Assembly (NCBI RefSeq): GCF_001995985.1
Contig: NZ_MUFC01000002.1
Span: 255,119 to 319,118 of the forward strand
DNA: 64,000 nt
Reading direction: 5' to 3'
From: Salinivibrio sharmensis
GTDB lineage: Bacteria; Pseudomonadota; Gammaproteobacteria; Enterobacterales; Vibrionaceae
Position numbers and translations under genes: made by a program
In this document: positions 15,425-25,551 of the stretch, piece by piece
Layout of the letters: the number at the start of each line of letters is the position of its first letter
Position numbering within the stretch: the first letter of the stretch is position 1
Notes under the pieces: model-generated
Told to the model about the DNA's origin: nothing
Databases searched by the model: none
What the model saw: only the letters and a program-made list of their open reading frames with translations

Positions 15425-16053
15425 TAGAGGTAAGCATATCCGGACCACAAACGGCGACAGACTGGGTCGTCTTCGCCCATGGTGCAGGGGCGGGTAAAGA
15501 CCATGAATTTATGGTGGACATGGCAGCACGTTTGGGAGAGCGCTGCAAAGTGGTGCGATTTAACTTTCCCTATATGGAAAAGCGCGAGCAAGAGGGTAAA
15601 AAGCGCCCGCCCGATCGTGCTCCGAAATTGCTTGCCCATTTTGAGTCTGTGATTGAGTACGTGGATGGTTTGCGTCCTGGTGGGAGCCGATTATGGTTAG
15701 CCGGTAAGTCGATGGGTGGGCGTATGGCGAGTCACTTGACTGATCATGTCTCTGTTAGTGGTGTCATTTGTTTTGGTTTTCCATTCCATCCGCCAGGGAA
15801 GCCAGAGAAGTATAAAGGTGCGCATTTGGCGTCTGTTGAGCGTCCACTGCTGATTGTACAAGGTGCACGCGATACCTTTGGCCGTGAAGATGAAGTCAAC
15901 AATTATGCTTTATCGCCATCGGTTGAGGTGGTCATCGTACCGGATGGCGATCATAGCTTTAAGCCTCGTAAAGCTTCAGGGTATACAGAGTCAGACAATC
16001 GCCAGTGGGCGGTGGATAGCCTACACCGGTTTATTGAACGACAAGGTGGATAA
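15421..16053 (+). CDS. Alpha/beta-hydrolase of the KANL3/Tex30-like family
   Basis: 210 aa from the ATG that overlaps the gcvA stop (ATGA). Motifs of an alpha/beta-hydrolase are visible: the oxyanion region VFAHGAGAGKDHEF, the nucleophile elbow LAGKSMGGRMASH (Ser of GKSMGG), an acidic strand VQGARDTFG and the catalytic His in PDGDHSF. There is no signal peptide, so it is cytoplasmic. The substrate is not known. It is inserted between gcvA and the ygdD-like gene relative to E. coli, and its coupling to gcvA suggests co-expression; a role with glycine control is unproven. Confidence 0.8.
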   Translation: MIEVSISGPQTATDWVVFAHGAGAGKDHEFMVDMAARLGERCKVVRFNFPYMEKREQEGKKRPPDRAPKLLAHFESVIEYVDGLRPGGSRLWLAGKSMGGRMASHLTDHVSVSGVICFGFPFHPPGKPEKYKGAHLASVERPLLIVQGARDTFGREDEVNNYALSPSVEVVIVPDGDHSFKPRKASGYTESDNRQWAVDSLHRFIERQGG

Positions 16054-16055
16054 AG

Positions 16056-16433
16056 ATGAAATTACATCGTTGGGTGAGTGTGGCGGCGATCGGTGCAGGG
16101 TTAGCCGTGGGGTTGGGTGCGTTTGCCGCTCATGGTTTAAAAACAATACTGTCAGAGTACCAGTTGGCCATTTTTAAAACGGGGGTGAATTATCAGATGT
16201 GGCACAGCCTCGCCTTATTGAGTGTTTGTGGCGTCGCGTCCAGGCTTTCTTCACGTTGTGTCGCTATCGTCTCATGGGCGTGGCTGTTGGGTGTTGTTGC
16301 GTTCAGTGGCAGCTTATACCTGCTCGCTCTGACCTCCTGGCAGTGGCTTGGACCGGTGACGCCGATAGGTGGCATGAGTTTTTTGGTCGGGTGGGCCGCC
16401 CTTGCTATCGGCGCTTGGCGGGCTAAATGTTGA
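16056..16433 (+). CDS. DUF423 family inner-membrane protein (YgdD-like)
   Basis: 125 aa, almost entirely hydrophobic, with four predicted membrane segments; the first is preceded by MKLHRW. It has the family pattern GAFAAHGLK near residue 25 and NYQMWHSLALL in the second segment. Function is unknown. It sits two bases after the hydrolase gene and before rlmM, in the same relative position as E. coli ygdD between gcvA and rlmM. Confidence 0.88.
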   Translation: MKLHRWVSVAAIGAGLAVGLGAFAAHGLKTILSEYQLAIFKTGVNYQMWHSLALLSVCGVASRLSSRCVAIVSWAWLLGVVAFSGSLYLLALTSWQWLGPVTPIGGMSFLVGWAALAIGAWRAKC

Positions 16434-16555
16434 TGAATCGGCCTCGGCGAATAAAAGCCTAGCGGCCATTTCTTTCTAGCCTGGATGGCAGATATAATGC
16501 GCAGCTTATTTTTACCGCCACATTGCGTGGTGATGTGTTCGAGCCAGAGGGTGTT

Positions 16556-17632
16556 ATGAATCAGGTTCTGCTTTATTGTCGTGCGGGGTTTGAGAAAGAC
16601 TGCGCCGCAGAGATCCAACAGAAAACCGCCGACATGGGAGTATATGGTTTCCCGCGCGTGGTAACCAACAGTGCGTATGTCTTGTTTGAGTGCTACCAAG
16701 AGGCCGATGCTGAGCGTGTGGTACGTGATCTCCCATTAGACTCACTGATTTTTGCTCGGCAAATGATTGCGGTGACCGCCTCTTTGTCGGATCTAGACCC
16801 GGACGATCGTATTTCACCTATCTTGGCCGTGGGTGATAGCCTACCCAAAGGTGGCGATTTGCGGGTAGAGACCCCTGACAATGATAAAGCCAAAGCGCTG
16901 TTGAAGTTTTGTCGTAAATTCACCGTTCCATTGCGTCAGGCTCTGCGTAAGCAAGGCGTGCTGCTCGCAAAAGATAACCCCAAAAAGCCGGTCATTCATC
17001 TGTGCTTTACCGCCCCAGGCACCTGTTTGGTCGGCTATTCACTGACAACTAATAACTCCCCGCATTATATGGGGTTACCACGAATGAAGTTTCCTGCTGA
17101 TGCACCGAGCCGCTCTACCTTAAAATTGGAAGAGGCGTTTCATCACTTTATTCCCAAGCAAGAATGGGAGACGCGTTTAGCGCCTGGCATGTGGGCGGTC
17201 GATTTAGGTGCGTGCCCCGGCGGCTGGACTTATCAGTTGGTTAAACGCTCAATGTTCGTGCACGCGGTGGATAATGGGGCGATGGATGAACAGCTCATGG
17301 ATACAGGGCAAGTGTTTCATCACGCCGAAGATGGATTTAAATTTGAGCCGACGCGAAAAAATGTCACCTGGCTGGTGTGCGATATGATTGAAAAGCCTTC
17401 TCGCGTGGCCCAATTGATGGGTGAGTGGCTGATTGAAGGGTGGGCAAAAGAGGCAATATTTAATTTGAAATTGCCGATGAGTCGTCGCTATGAGCAGGTA
17501 ACAGAAAACCTCGACACCTTAGGTGCCTTTCTTGATGACTACAATGTGGCGTATGAAATGCGCGCGAAGCACCTTTATCACGATCGAGAAGAAATTACCG
17601 TGCACTTGCGGCGGGTGAAACGTCAGCGTTAA
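16556..17632 (+). CDS. rlmM: 23S rRNA (cytidine-2'-O)-methyltransferase RlmM
   Basis: SAM-dependent enzyme that 2'-O-methylates C2498 of 23S rRNA. It is 358 aa from the ATG at 16556; the ORF extension upstream is unlike the family. The N-terminal THUMP-like region begins [20 protein letters not shown]. The Rossmann methyltransferase domain has [19 protein letters not shown] (SAM site) and the catalytic Lys in [12 protein letters not shown]. It has the conserved stretch [19 protein letters not shown] found in E. coli RlmM. It converges with xni, stop to stop, within 35 bases. Confidence 0.96.
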   Translation: MNQVLLYCRAGFEKDCAAEIQQKTADMGVYGFPRVVTNSAYVLFECYQEADAERVVRDLPLDSLIFARQMIAVTASLSDLDPDDRISPILAVGDSLPKGGDLRVETPDNDKAKALLKFCRKFTVPLRQALRKQGVLLAKDNPKKPVIHLCFTAPGTCLVGYSLTTNNSPHYMGLPRMKFPADAPSRSTLKLEEAFHHFIPKQEWETRLAPGMWAVDLGACPGGWTYQLVKRSMFVHAVDNGAMDEQLMDTGQVFHHAEDGFKFEPTRKNVTWLVCDMIEKPSRVAQLMGEWLIEGWAKEAIFNLKLPMSRRYEQVTENLDTLGAFLDDYNVAYEMRAKHLYHDREEITVHLRRVKRQR

Positions 17633-17665
17633 GCGGATGGTGACTGGCTGCCACCTTGCGTTTGT

Positions 17666-18457
17666 TTACGAGGGTTGGCGCTCGCTGATAGGTTCAAAAC
17701 GGATATCTTGCAGGTTAAAGCCAAGCGGGATATCCGTTTTCAGTTGTGCTACCTGCTTACACTGTTGTGCCAACTCATAATGACCAGTGAGTTTTTTCTG
17801 CCACTTTGGCGCAAGGTCATCAGCAGCGAATATGGCATCGATATCGGCATAGTCGCCAAGTAGACTGGCGGCCGTTTTGGGTCCAATCCCTGGCACACCA
17901 CTGATCTCACTGCTGCTGATCCCCGCGAGCCCCCAAAAGTCGCAAAGCTGCTCCGGGCGAACGCCAAACTGCGCTTGTACGAACGCGAGATCTAACCAGC
18001 GCTGCTGAAAGTAATCTCGAATTCTAACGGTTGGCTGCAAAAGCTGACAATAGCCTTTGTCGGTCGACACGATAGTAACATGTTGCTGATGCTCGGCCAC
18101 TTTTAAGGCGAGGGTGGCAATCATGTCGTCAGCCTCATCGCCTTGAGAAAGCAGCGAGTCGACGCCGTGCTGCCAAAATGCATCTTGAATGGTGTCTAAT
18201 CCCTGCTCGAGCACCGCAGGCATGGGTTTGCGGTGTTGTTTGTATGCCGGCAAGATCTCTGCGCGCCAGCCACGATCACTACCCATGTGATCAAAGACAG
18301 CAATAATATGGCTCGGCTGGCTATGATTGATGATTTTATTGAGGGTTTTGATGCAGGCATTCACCGTGGTGTCGATGGCATCGCCTTCGGGCTGAGCCGC
18401 GTGGACACGGCGGATGAGGTTCATTGCATCGATAATGACAACATGGAGGTTAGACAT
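17666..18457 (-). CDS. xni: Flap endonuclease Xni (ExoIX)
   Basis: 263 aa from the ATG at 18457 (E. coli 251). It is related to the 5'-3' exonuclease domain of DNA polymerase I and acts on 5' flaps. Visible are the metal-binding acidic residues in IIDAMNLIRR, VFDHMGSDRGWR and GDEADDMIATLA, and the helix-hairpin-helix region SGVPGIGPKTAASLL that binds DNA together with potassium. E. coli Xni lacks one N-terminal metal-binding Asp of the exonuclease family, and the same may hold here. It is downstream of ppnN on the same strand with a 119-base gap. Confidence 0.92.
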   Translation of the reverse strand: MSNLHVVIIDAMNLIRRVHAAQPEGDAIDTTVNACIKTLNKIINHSQPSHIIAVFDHMGSDRGWRAEILPAYKQHRKPMPAVLEQGLDTIQDAFWQHGVDSLLSQGDEADDMIATLALKVAEHQQHVTIVSTDKGYCQLLQPTVRIRDYFQQRWLDLAFVQAQFGVRPEQLCDFWGLAGISSSEISGVPGIGPKTAASLLGDYADIDAIFAADDLAPKWQKKLTGHYELAQQCKQVAQLKTDIPLGFNLQDIRFEPISERQPS

Positions 18458-18513
18458 AATAAAAACCAGTAATAACGCGCAGCATGAGCCGCGCATTATA
18501 CCTGTGTTAGTAG

Positions 18514-18534
18514 CATAACGCAGTGTGCGTTATG
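18514..18534. repeat. Perfect inverted repeat in the ppnN-xni gap
   Basis: CATAACGCA and TGCGTTATG are separated by GTG. No T tract follows on either strand, so it is not a normal terminator; it may be an operator or an RNA stem. Confidence 0.6.
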
Positions 18535-18576
18535 TCGGTTACCCTTCTGCGCGCCGGCTCAGTGCGCGTATTAGGG

Positions 18577-19932
18577 CTAAGAGACAATCTCATAGCACGG
18601 CACATATTCGGTGCCTGGGAGCTTCATCCGTTGTTGGTCGACGAAGCTTTGTAACAGTTTGTCCATTTTTACCATCAAGTACTTGTCACCATCGATTTTA
18701 AATGGGCCATGTTGCTCGATATTGCGCATCCCCTCGTCTTTCACATTCCCCGCCACAATGCCCGAGAATGCCTGACGTAACGCTGAGGCGAGTAATTCTG
18801 GGCGCTGATTCATGTGCAAGTTGAGGTTAGCCATATTTTCGTGTGTTGGCGCAAAGGGATGTTGGAAGTCTGGCTCGATTTTTAATGACCAATTGTACGA
18901 GTAGGCATCGCCGGTGGCTTTGCGATGCTCTTTGACAGCGGGCATGGCATTTTTCATTAATCGTGCGGCTTTTGCTGGATCGTCAATCACGATTTCATAA
19001 TATTGGGTGGCTTCCTCGCCCAAGACATCACGAATAAAAGCATCGATATCGCGAAAATAATCCTCACTTTCTTTCGGACCGGTTAACACGATAGGCAAAG
19101 GCTGCGAGCGATTATCAGGATGCATCATGATGCCGAGAATATAAAGTAGCTCTTCCGCTGTCCCTGCGCCGCCTGGGAAAATGACAATCCCATGGGCGAT
19201 ACGGACAAATGCCTCTAGGCGCTTTTCAATATCGGGCATGATCACCAGCTCGTTAACCATGGGGTTCGGCGGCTCAGCAGCGATAATCGAGGGCTCGGTT
19301 AAGCCAATAAACCGGCTGTCATAAGTGCGTTGCTTGGCATGGCCGATGGCTGCACCTTTCATTGGTCCCTCCATCGCACCTGGGCCACACCCCGTACAAA
19401 TATCCAGTTCACGCAGACCAAGCTCATGACCTACTTCACGCGTGTATTGATATTCGATGTCGTTGATTGAATGCCCCCCCCAGCAAACCACTAAATTAGG
19501 ATCGACCCTTGGGCGGAGCGTTTTCGCATTACGCAAGATACCGAATATTAGGTTAGTGATATGCGGTGAGCTATCGAGGTTGAGAGCAGGACTATGCTCG
19601 AGCTGCACATTGACGTGAATAATGTCGCGTAGTACCGAGAACATATGCTCTTGAATGCCGCGAATGATCTTACCGTCGACAAAGGCATGATCCGGTGGAT
19701 TAACCAGCTCGAGTTTGATGCCCCGCTCTCGGCGCAACACGCGAATTTCAAAGTTGGCGTGTTTTTCAAGCAGAGCTTTGGAGCTGTCCGTATGGCTGCC
19801 TGAATTTAAAACGGCCAATGAGCAGTTGCGGTATAAGCGGTACAGATCACTGCTGGCGCTGGCTTTTAAACGATCGACCTCGATTTGAGAAAGCAGATCC
19901 ATCGTTCCAATCGGACTAATGTGTGTGATCAT
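18577..19932 (-). CDS. ppnN: Pyrimidine/purine nucleotide 5'-monophosphate nucleosidase
   Basis: PpnN (YgdH), 451 aa. It cleaves nucleoside monophosphates to base and ribose 5-phosphate and is stimulated by (p)ppGpp in E. coli. It has an N-terminal domain ([19 protein letters not shown]), a central LOG-like Rossmann domain with [20 protein letters not shown] and [19 protein letters not shown] (PGGxGT motif), and a C-terminal domain ending [14 protein letters not shown]. It aligns end to end with the E. coli protein. It lies between the diguanylate cyclase gene and xni on the same strand. Confidence 0.96.
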   Translation of the reverse strand: MITHISPIGTMDLLSQIEVDRLKASASSDLYRLYRNCSLAVLNSGSHTDSSKALLEKHANFEIRVLRRERGIKLELVNPPDHAFVDGKIIRGIQEHMFSVLRDIIHVNVQLEHSPALNLDSSPHITNLIFGILRNAKTLRPRVDPNLVVCWGGHSINDIEYQYTREVGHELGLRELDICTGCGPGAMEGPMKGAAIGHAKQRTYDSRFIGLTEPSIIAAEPPNPMVNELVIMPDIEKRLEAFVRIAHGIVIFPGGAGTAEELLYILGIMMHPDNRSQPLPIVLTGPKESEDYFRDIDAFIRDVLGEEATQYYEIVIDDPAKAARLMKNAMPAVKEHRKATGDAYSYNWSLKIEPDFQHPFAPTHENMANLNLHMNQRPELLASALRQAFSGIVAGNVKDEGMRNIEQHGPFKIDGDKYLMVKMDKLLQSFVDQQRMKLPGTEYVPCYEIVS

Positions 19933-20051
19933 AGCGGCAACCTCTTACACGCCGACATCCTGTTTAACGCAAGCCAGGCTGTCGAGCGGTGCTATAAAAA
20001 TCAGTGTGTTAATTAAAAATACACACGCTAGCCACAATTGACCAGTAAAAA

Positions 20052-21608
20052 TTAACACCAGATGATTTGGTTGCGACCACTGTTTTTCGCTTGATAGAGC
20101 GCTTGGTCAGCACGCTCTAGCACCGGCGTGGGGGTATCTTCACCTTGGAAGAGGGTGGCACCAATTGAGACGCTAATTGACACGCGCTCGTTTTTAAACT
20201 TCAGCGGGAGTTTGCGAATGGTGTGGCTAATATTGGCCAAAATATCGGTCCGCGTTTCATCGTCCGCATCAGGCAGTAAAATGACAAACTCTTCGCCACC
20301 AAAGCGGGCAATAAAGTCGGTGTCGCGCAGACATTGGTAGATGCTGCGCGCGATAATTTTCAACGCTTTATCACCGACTTCGTAGCCAAACTGCTGATTA
20401 ACTTGTTTAAAGTGGTCAAGATCAATGACGGCAAGGCAAAACTCACGCTGATACTTTTTCCATAAGCGGTACTCATGCTCCAAACGATCGTTAAGCGCGG
20501 CACGGTTGTAGACGCGGGTCAGCGGGTCTAATAGGCGTTTACGTTCTTGGTCGCCGACACGACGGTGTTGATCGAGGGTTTGCTCTGCTAAGGCGCTAAG
20601 CTGGTTTTGATTGTGTGCCAACTGCTCCTCCAAGGCTTGTTCGCGATTTTTGAGCGCTTTGTTTTCTTGCGCGATCACTTTCAGCTCTGCAAGCGCTTGG
20701 GTTAATGCGGCTTCTGGGTTGGCTTTTGCCGCGCCTTTCCGTTTGAGTTCGTGTTCAATATCGTTAATGGTGCGATCGAGTCGCTGATCGACACCTTGAT
20801 GTGCCAGCCGTAGTTGTGTCGCATGATCATGCGCACGGGTATTTTGTTGGCTTATTGATACGAGGTCATCATTGACTTGACTGAGAAATTGCTGCGAAGC
20901 ACGCCGCTCAGATTGGGTGGCTTCCAGAATCAGCTTGAGTGCTGCCAACGTCAAAGACACCACGGTAGCCGGTGAGATATCGGTCAGCAGTTCACGGCGG
21001 ATTTCAAGCAACTTGTCGCCGGCTTGACCGTCGATATCGAGCTCTGTAATCAGGTTTTGTAGTTCATCAGCGACGCGACGTATTTGATCGTTGTCGATGT
21101 CTGGTGTTTGTTGAGTGCGGGGCCTTGCAACTTGCAAGGTCACGGCGCGTTCGTATAGCTGAAGTAACTTAATGAGGTGTTGTGTGCGTTCGGTATCACC
21201 GTTCGCCGGTTGCGCTAATAGATCTCGCAAGTCACGTTTCAATTGAGCGGGGAGACCAGTCACTCGCTGTAGTGTTTCACCACTGGTGTGAAATTGCTCA
21301 TCGAGGTGTGACTGTGCTTTTGCTTGTGTCATGTTTTGATGACCCACCATGCGTTCAATAATGGCTAAACGCGGAAGCAAGGCGCTAACATCCTGCGTTG
21401 AATACAATACGTCACGGAACTCGGCCAGTTTTTGGTCGACCAAGTTATTTTTACCCGAGCACGTGGCGATAAAGCGCGAAACCAGCCGTTTAAGGCTATG
21501 GATTTCTCGACGCGACTTAAGCGCCAGCGCCTGATACGTTGAGGGCGACGCATTATTACCCGGCTGAGCGGGCTGGGCCGACAACGGTGATGGGGTGGAC
21601 TTAGTCAT
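20052..21608 (-). CDS. Diguanylate cyclase with long helical N-terminus
   Basis: 518 aa cytoplasmic protein. Residues about 1-330 are mostly alpha-helical with a coiled coil around 280-345 (Gln/Glu/Leu-rich heptads), and the GGDEF domain is at 350-518. The active site is GGEEF at 437-441, with the inhibitory-site motif RDTD at 428-431, five residues before it. An enzyme that makes c-di-GMP from two GTP and is product-inhibited is expected. It has no membrane segment or known sensor domain. It lies beside a degenerate GGDEF protein gene. V. cholerae has c-di-GMP genes at this locus between ppnN and queF, as far as I recall. Confidence 0.87.
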   Translation of the reverse strand: MTKSTPSPLSAQPAQPGNNASPSTYQALALKSRREIHSLKRLVSRFIATCSGKNNLVDQKLAEFRDVLYSTQDVSALLPRLAIIERMVGHQNMTQAKAQSHLDEQFHTSGETLQRVTGLPAQLKRDLRDLLAQPANGDTERTQHLIKLLQLYERAVTLQVARPRTQQTPDIDNDQIRRVADELQNLITELDIDGQAGDKLLEIRRELLTDISPATVVSLTLAALKLILEATQSERRASQQFLSQVNDDLVSISQQNTRAHDHATQLRLAHQGVDQRLDRTINDIEHELKRKGAAKANPEAALTQALAELKVIAQENKALKNREQALEEQLAHNQNQLSALAEQTLDQHRRVGDQERKRLLDPLTRVYNRAALNDRLEHEYRLWKKYQREFCLAVIDLDHFKQVNQQFGYEVGDKALKIIARSIYQCLRDTDFIARFGGEEFVILLPDADDETRTDILANISHTIRKLPLKFKNERVSISVSIGATLFQGEDTPTPVLERADQALYQAKNSGRNQIIWC

Positions 21609-21685
21609 TTTATCGAGGAACTACCTGATTATGTTCGCATTTTGGCGCCATTGGTAGCGAAAACAGTTTCACTAACTACCTGTAG

Positions 21686-24031
21686 CTATACCGACTTATT
21701 GCTCTGGTCATCAATAATTGACGATGGCTTTTTATCAGATTCGTGATCTTTCTGCCAGTTCAATAAGTCGTTCGCGGAAGATTTAACCTTTACCAATCCA
21801 GAGTCAATGCCTTTTAAACAAGCATGACGTAAGTTGGTATTCACGAAGCTCGCGGCGGGCGCTGTGTTAATCGCGCTAAAGTGTACCCAATGACTTTCCC
21901 CAGTCTGTTGCGCGAGATCACTGGCTTGATGGGTAGCCGTTAATAAAATCTCAATTAACTCTTGGTCATTAATCGATGTGTACGCGCGCGGTAAAAAAGG
22001 GTATTCCGCGAGACCAATGGCGACTTGCGGCGTGAGCGTCGGAGGTTGGTCACCTGCACTCACTGTTTGCGGCTGACTGCTTTGGTAGTGGCTGACAAAG
22101 TCTGCGATCAAAGACTGCACAAAATGAGCCAGCGCATCAGGCTGGGTATCTTGATCCCAATTGGTCTCGATATAAATAAACAAGGTATCGGCGAAATGAT
22201 ATAAGCGGCCAGATTGAGTGACACGCTCGGACAAATAGTCGCCAAGCTGACGCTCGATATCTTGCGCCCTTTGATAGCCGAGACGCAAAAATAACGCTTT
22301 TAGAAAGGCTACATCGAACATGGCGAAGCGTAGCCGATCACTGAGTGGCTGGTGGATCATGTCGTTCAGATACCATTGCTCAAAGTTAGCGTTACTCTTT
22401 TCCAACGAACGCGGTAACTTGGCATTAAGCATACGTAAGTTCCTCAGCCCGGTGCGTGGGTGCGTATAAAAGTCATCACGCAGCTCTTCGAGTTCTCCCT
22501 GACGCATTACCGCGGCACGATGACGAAGATAAACAATGGCTACTAACACCCCAAGGCTACCCAATAGGAAATAGTTGACCTTTTGTAGGTGAAGCTGCTC
22601 TTGATGTGCGCTATCTAGCTGACGTTGCAGTTCATCCATCTGTAGCTGCCGCTCGACCACACGCTGTTGCTGTTTAAACGTATCGGCTTGTTGTTGTTGC
22701 TCTGATTGTGTTTGCTGTGCGCGTAGCTTTTCATAATCACGTTGCATCATCAGAGCCGCTTGATACTTGCCTTGCGATTCCAAGGCTTTGGAGAGGGCGT
22801 GATGCGCCATCGTCATGGTTTTGCGGTCTTTTTCTACCTCTGCTCGCTCCAGTGCGGTGCGAATTTCTTTCTCTGCTTGCTTTGGTTGAGAAAGTGCAAG
22901 GTGAATACGTCCTTGTAACAACATTGCCTGTGTGGTCAGAGGCGAGTTGGGTAGGCTACCGACCAGTCTTAACGCATCTTGAATGTATCTGTCACTGAGC
23001 GGGAAATGCTCTAGCTGATAATAAGTGCGGGCGATGGCCAGGTGGACTTGTGCAAGCGGTTGGAGGCGACCGAGTGCTTGCTCAATTTCAAGCGCATTAA
23101 AATAATGAACCAAGGCAAAATTATAACGGGCTTGTTGCTCATAAATGGTGGCTAATAAGCGCTGTGACGCCGATAAACGTCGGCTTAATGAAAAGTGCTC
23201 AAAAAAGGCAGCGGCTTGGTTCGCGTGCTCAAGGGCTTGATTGAGCACGCCTTGCTGATTATACAGCTTAGCCAGCTTCATATTGGCACCGGCAATCAAC
23301 GCCGTGTATTCGTTCTCGCTCGCTATCCAGAAAGCACTGAGTAACTCGGTAAGAGCACTTTCATGCTGCTTTTGGTCGAGTAGAAAGCCGCCCAGCGAAA
23401 GCTGAAACTCGACTTTATCCCGTAAATCTTGGGGATCACGGCTAAGCTGGCTGCGCGCGTTCTCATAGGCGACAAGCGCGGTTTCACTGTCTGCAGTCGC
23501 CGCGAGAATATTGGCGCGCAGTAAAGCGCTTTTAAAGCGGCTTGCTTGGCCGTTTAAGCTGTTCTCTGGCAAGGCTTCAATGGCTTTTTGGGCGGCATCG
23601 AGTGTCGCTAGGGCGCGCGTCGAGTCGCGATCAAGGTGCCAGGTAAGCGAGGCCTCGGTCAGTAAAACTTGCACTTGTACGTGTTTTAAGTCGTATTCAT
23701 CGACCACTTGATACGCTTTTTGTAACGCGGCTTTAGCCTCTATGGGTTGATCGAGATACGCATAGGCTCGGGCACTGATCAAATAGGCATACACGGTATG
23801 CAATGGCGTGCGAATCGAGCGATCCGTGTCGTTATTGACGTGTGAGCGGTTGGCACCTGTGGTTAGGCGGCGTTGGGCTAAAAACCGATTGCTGACTTCC
23901 AACGATTGCGCTGGAGAGGTCTCGAGAAGCTTTTCGGCATTGGTTAGCACAGGTGAGGAGTGGATAGCGGCAAACGCCGTTATCGACGTTAACCAAAAAA
24001 GCAGGCCTACGAGTAGTCGGCTGATGCGCAT
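21686..24031 (-). CDS. TPR-repeat membrane protein with degenerate GGDEF domain
   Basis: 781 aa. A signal sequence (residues 1-22, ending AFA) leads a large periplasmic region of tetratricopeptide repeats (about 30-450), then a coiled coil, a membrane segment at 485-504 (NYFLLGSLGVLVAIVYL) and a cytoplasmic domain related to GGDEF. The catalytic signature is lost: the equivalent of GGDEF reads FADTLF (about 614-619), and no RxxD inhibitory site precedes it. It should therefore not make c-di-GMP and may act as a sensor or binding protein. The neighbouring downstream gene encodes an intact GGEEF protein, 78 bases away, so the two may work together. Confidence 0.83.
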   Translation of the reverse strand: MRISRLLVGLLFWLTSITAFAAIHSSPVLTNAEKLLETSPAQSLEVSNRFLAQRRLTTGANRSHVNNDTDRSIRTPLHTVYAYLISARAYAYLDQPIEAKAALQKAYQVVDEYDLKHVQVQVLLTEASLTWHLDRDSTRALATLDAAQKAIEALPENSLNGQASRFKSALLRANILAATADSETALVAYENARSQLSRDPQDLRDKVEFQLSLGGFLLDQKQHESALTELLSAFWIASENEYTALIAGANMKLAKLYNQQGVLNQALEHANQAAAFFEHFSLSRRLSASQRLLATIYEQQARYNFALVHYFNALEIEQALGRLQPLAQVHLAIARTYYQLEHFPLSDRYIQDALRLVGSLPNSPLTTQAMLLQGRIHLALSQPKQAEKEIRTALERAEVEKDRKTMTMAHHALSKALESQGKYQAALMMQRDYEKLRAQQTQSEQQQQADTFKQQQRVVERQLQMDELQRQLDSAHQEQLHLQKVNYFLLGSLGVLVAIVYLRHRAAVMRQGELEELRDDFYTHPRTGLRNLRMLNAKLPRSLEKSNANFEQWYLNDMIHQPLSDRLRFAMFDVAFLKALFLRLGYQRAQDIERQLGDYLSERVTQSGRLYHFADTLFIYIETNWDQDTQPDALAHFVQSLIADFVSHYQSSQPQTVSAGDQPPTLTPQVAIGLAEYPFLPRAYTSINDQELIEILLTATHQASDLAQQTGESHWVHFSAINTAPAASFVNTNLRHACLKGIDSGLVKVKSSANDLLNWQKDHESDKKPSSIIDDQSNKSV

Positions 24032-24064
24032 GCGCCATCCTCTATGTTAAAAGCGGTGAGAGAA

Positions 24065-24084
24065 AGGCTGCCAGCAGGCAGCCT
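24065..24084 (-). terminator. Intrinsic terminator after queF
   Basis: AGGCTGCC - AGCA - GGCAGCCT forms a perfect eight-base-pair stem. On the minus strand it is followed by TTTCTCTC, a weak T-rich tail. It separates queF from the TPR gene. Confidence 0.6.
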
Positions 24085-24090
24085 GTGATG

Positions 24091-24939
24091 TTACTGTCTT
24101 GCCAAACGGTTGTTTTCGCTCGGTGTTTTACCCATGTTCGTACGATATGGGTTGATATCCAGCCCGCCGCGACGTGTATAACGGGCGTAAACCGTGAGCT
24201 TTTCTGGCTGACAAAAGCGCATGATGTCCATAAAAATGCGCTCCACACATTGCTCATGAAACTCATTATGCTCTCGAAATGAAACTAAGTAGCGAAGTAG
24301 TTTCTCACGGTTTATTTTTTTGCCCTTGTAAGCGATCCTCACCGAGCCCCAGTCTGGTTGATTGGTGATGAGGCAGTTTGATTTCAGTAAATGGCTATGA
24401 AGCGTCTCAGACACAATCGCGCCTTGAGCGGCACCATCGAGCCAGTCTGGCTTAAAGGTGTAGTCGTCGATACTGATGTCTTGGTGATCGATGCATTCAC
24501 CCGCTAGGCCTGCAATGGTTTCTCCCTCTAACTCACTGAGCGGTGATAAGGTGACATCCACCTCTTCGCCCGCACAGGCGGATAGATCGGTTTGCAATGC
24601 GTTAGCTACCTGTTGCCAGTTATCAAAGCTGGTTTGATTAAAGCTATTGAGGTACAGCTTAAATGATTTTGACTCGATCAAGTTGGGGCTAGAGGCCGGT
24701 AGACGGACTTCGCCAATCGCGACTTGGGGCAACCCATTTTTGTTGAGCCATGACAGCTCATATAAGGTCCAGATGTCGTAACCGGTAAAGGGCATCGGCG
24801 CATTATCTAATCCGATGGCCTGACGATTTAGCGCGCGAGGAACAGCACGCAGTTGCGAGGGGTCGTATTGGGTTGGATAATCTGTCTTTTCGCCAAGCGA
24901 TAAATTGGCGAGGGCATCGGCATCTTGATAATTGCTCAT
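24091..24939 (-). CDS. queF: NADPH-dependent 7-cyano-7-deazaguanine reductase
   Basis: 282 aa, the bimodular YqcD/QueF type. It reduces preQ0 to preQ1 in queuosine biosynthesis for tRNA. The nucleophilic Cys is C189 and the acid is D196 in [14 protein letters not shown]; the substrate-binding motif is [11 protein letters not shown] (about 89-99). It has the same length as E. coli QueF. It is divergent from syd, as in E. coli where the two are adjacent. No preQ1 riboswitch was noted upstream. Confidence 0.96.
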   Translation of the reverse strand: MSNYQDADALANLSLGEKTDYPTQYDPSQLRAVPRALNRQAIGLDNAPMPFTGYDIWTLYELSWLNKNGLPQVAIGEVRLPASSPNLIESKSFKLYLNSFNQTSFDNWQQVANALQTDLSACAGEEVDVTLSPLSELEGETIAGLAGECIDHQDISIDDYTFKPDWLDGAAQGAIVSETLHSHLLKSNCLITNQPDWGSVRIAYKGKKINREKLLRYLVSFREHNEFHEQCVERIFMDIMRFCQPEKLTVYARYTRRGGLDINPYRTNMGKTPSENNRLARQ

Positions 24940-25002
24940 ACGGATCTGCTATTGATTCAAGTAGAATAGGTAAAGTTTACTGAATCTTGCTATAGGTTGC
25001 GA

Positions 25003-25551
25003 ATGGAGAACACAGTACATCGTGCCCTTTGGGCGCTAACACAGAATTATATGGCGGTATGGCAGCGTAATTATCAGCATTTACCCTGTACAGATGCTTA
25101 CATTGGGCTGCCATCTCCCTGTATCGTGAGCGAAAACGATCACCAACTACAGTGGCAACCGGTCAAGCGCGACGCCTTGGCTAACTTTTCTAATGTAGAA
25201 GAAGCGATCGCGTTGCGTTTGCATGGCGATATTAAAGATTTTTACAACGCATTTTATTGTGCAGATTTATCGGTTCGTTATCAGGGGGAGCCGATAAGCT
25301 TGCTTCAGGTATGGAGTGACGATGACTTGGCGCGCTTGCAAGAAAATATCTTGGGGCATCTGATGATGCAGCGTCAGCGCAAGCTTACGCCGAGTGTCTT
25401 TATCGCGACCACAGCCGATGAAATGGTGATCATTGCAATTGATAACATGAGCGGAGAAGTGATCAGAGAAACCCTTAATAAAGGGACGCGTGATGTGATT
25501 GCCCCCAATCTGGAAACATTTCTCGCGGCACTAGAGGTTGATGTGGCATGA
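25003..25551 (+). CDS. syd: SecY-interacting protein Syd
   Basis: 182 aa soluble protein that binds the SecYEG translocase at the membrane face and checks its assembly. I start it at the ATG at 25003, which has AGG six bases upstream; an in-frame TTG just before is less likely. Conserved blocks are IALRLHGDIKDFYNAFYCADL and LQVWSDDDLARLQENILGHL. The last four bases overlap the next gene (ATGA), so the pair is translationally coupled. Confidence 0.93.
   Translation: MENTVHRALWALTQNYMAVWQRNYQHLPCTDAYIGLPSPCIVSENDHQLQWQPVKRDALANFSNVEEAIALRLHGDIKDFYNAFYCADLSVRYQGEPISLLQVWSDDDLARLQENILGHLMMQRQRKLTPSVFIATTADEMVIIAIDNMSGEVIRETLNKGTRDVIAPNLETFLAALEVDVA

Noticed and set aside
16193..16699. 168-aa minus-strand frame
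   Set aside because: Spans the DUF423 gene, a gap and the rlmM start on the opposite strand; no motif.
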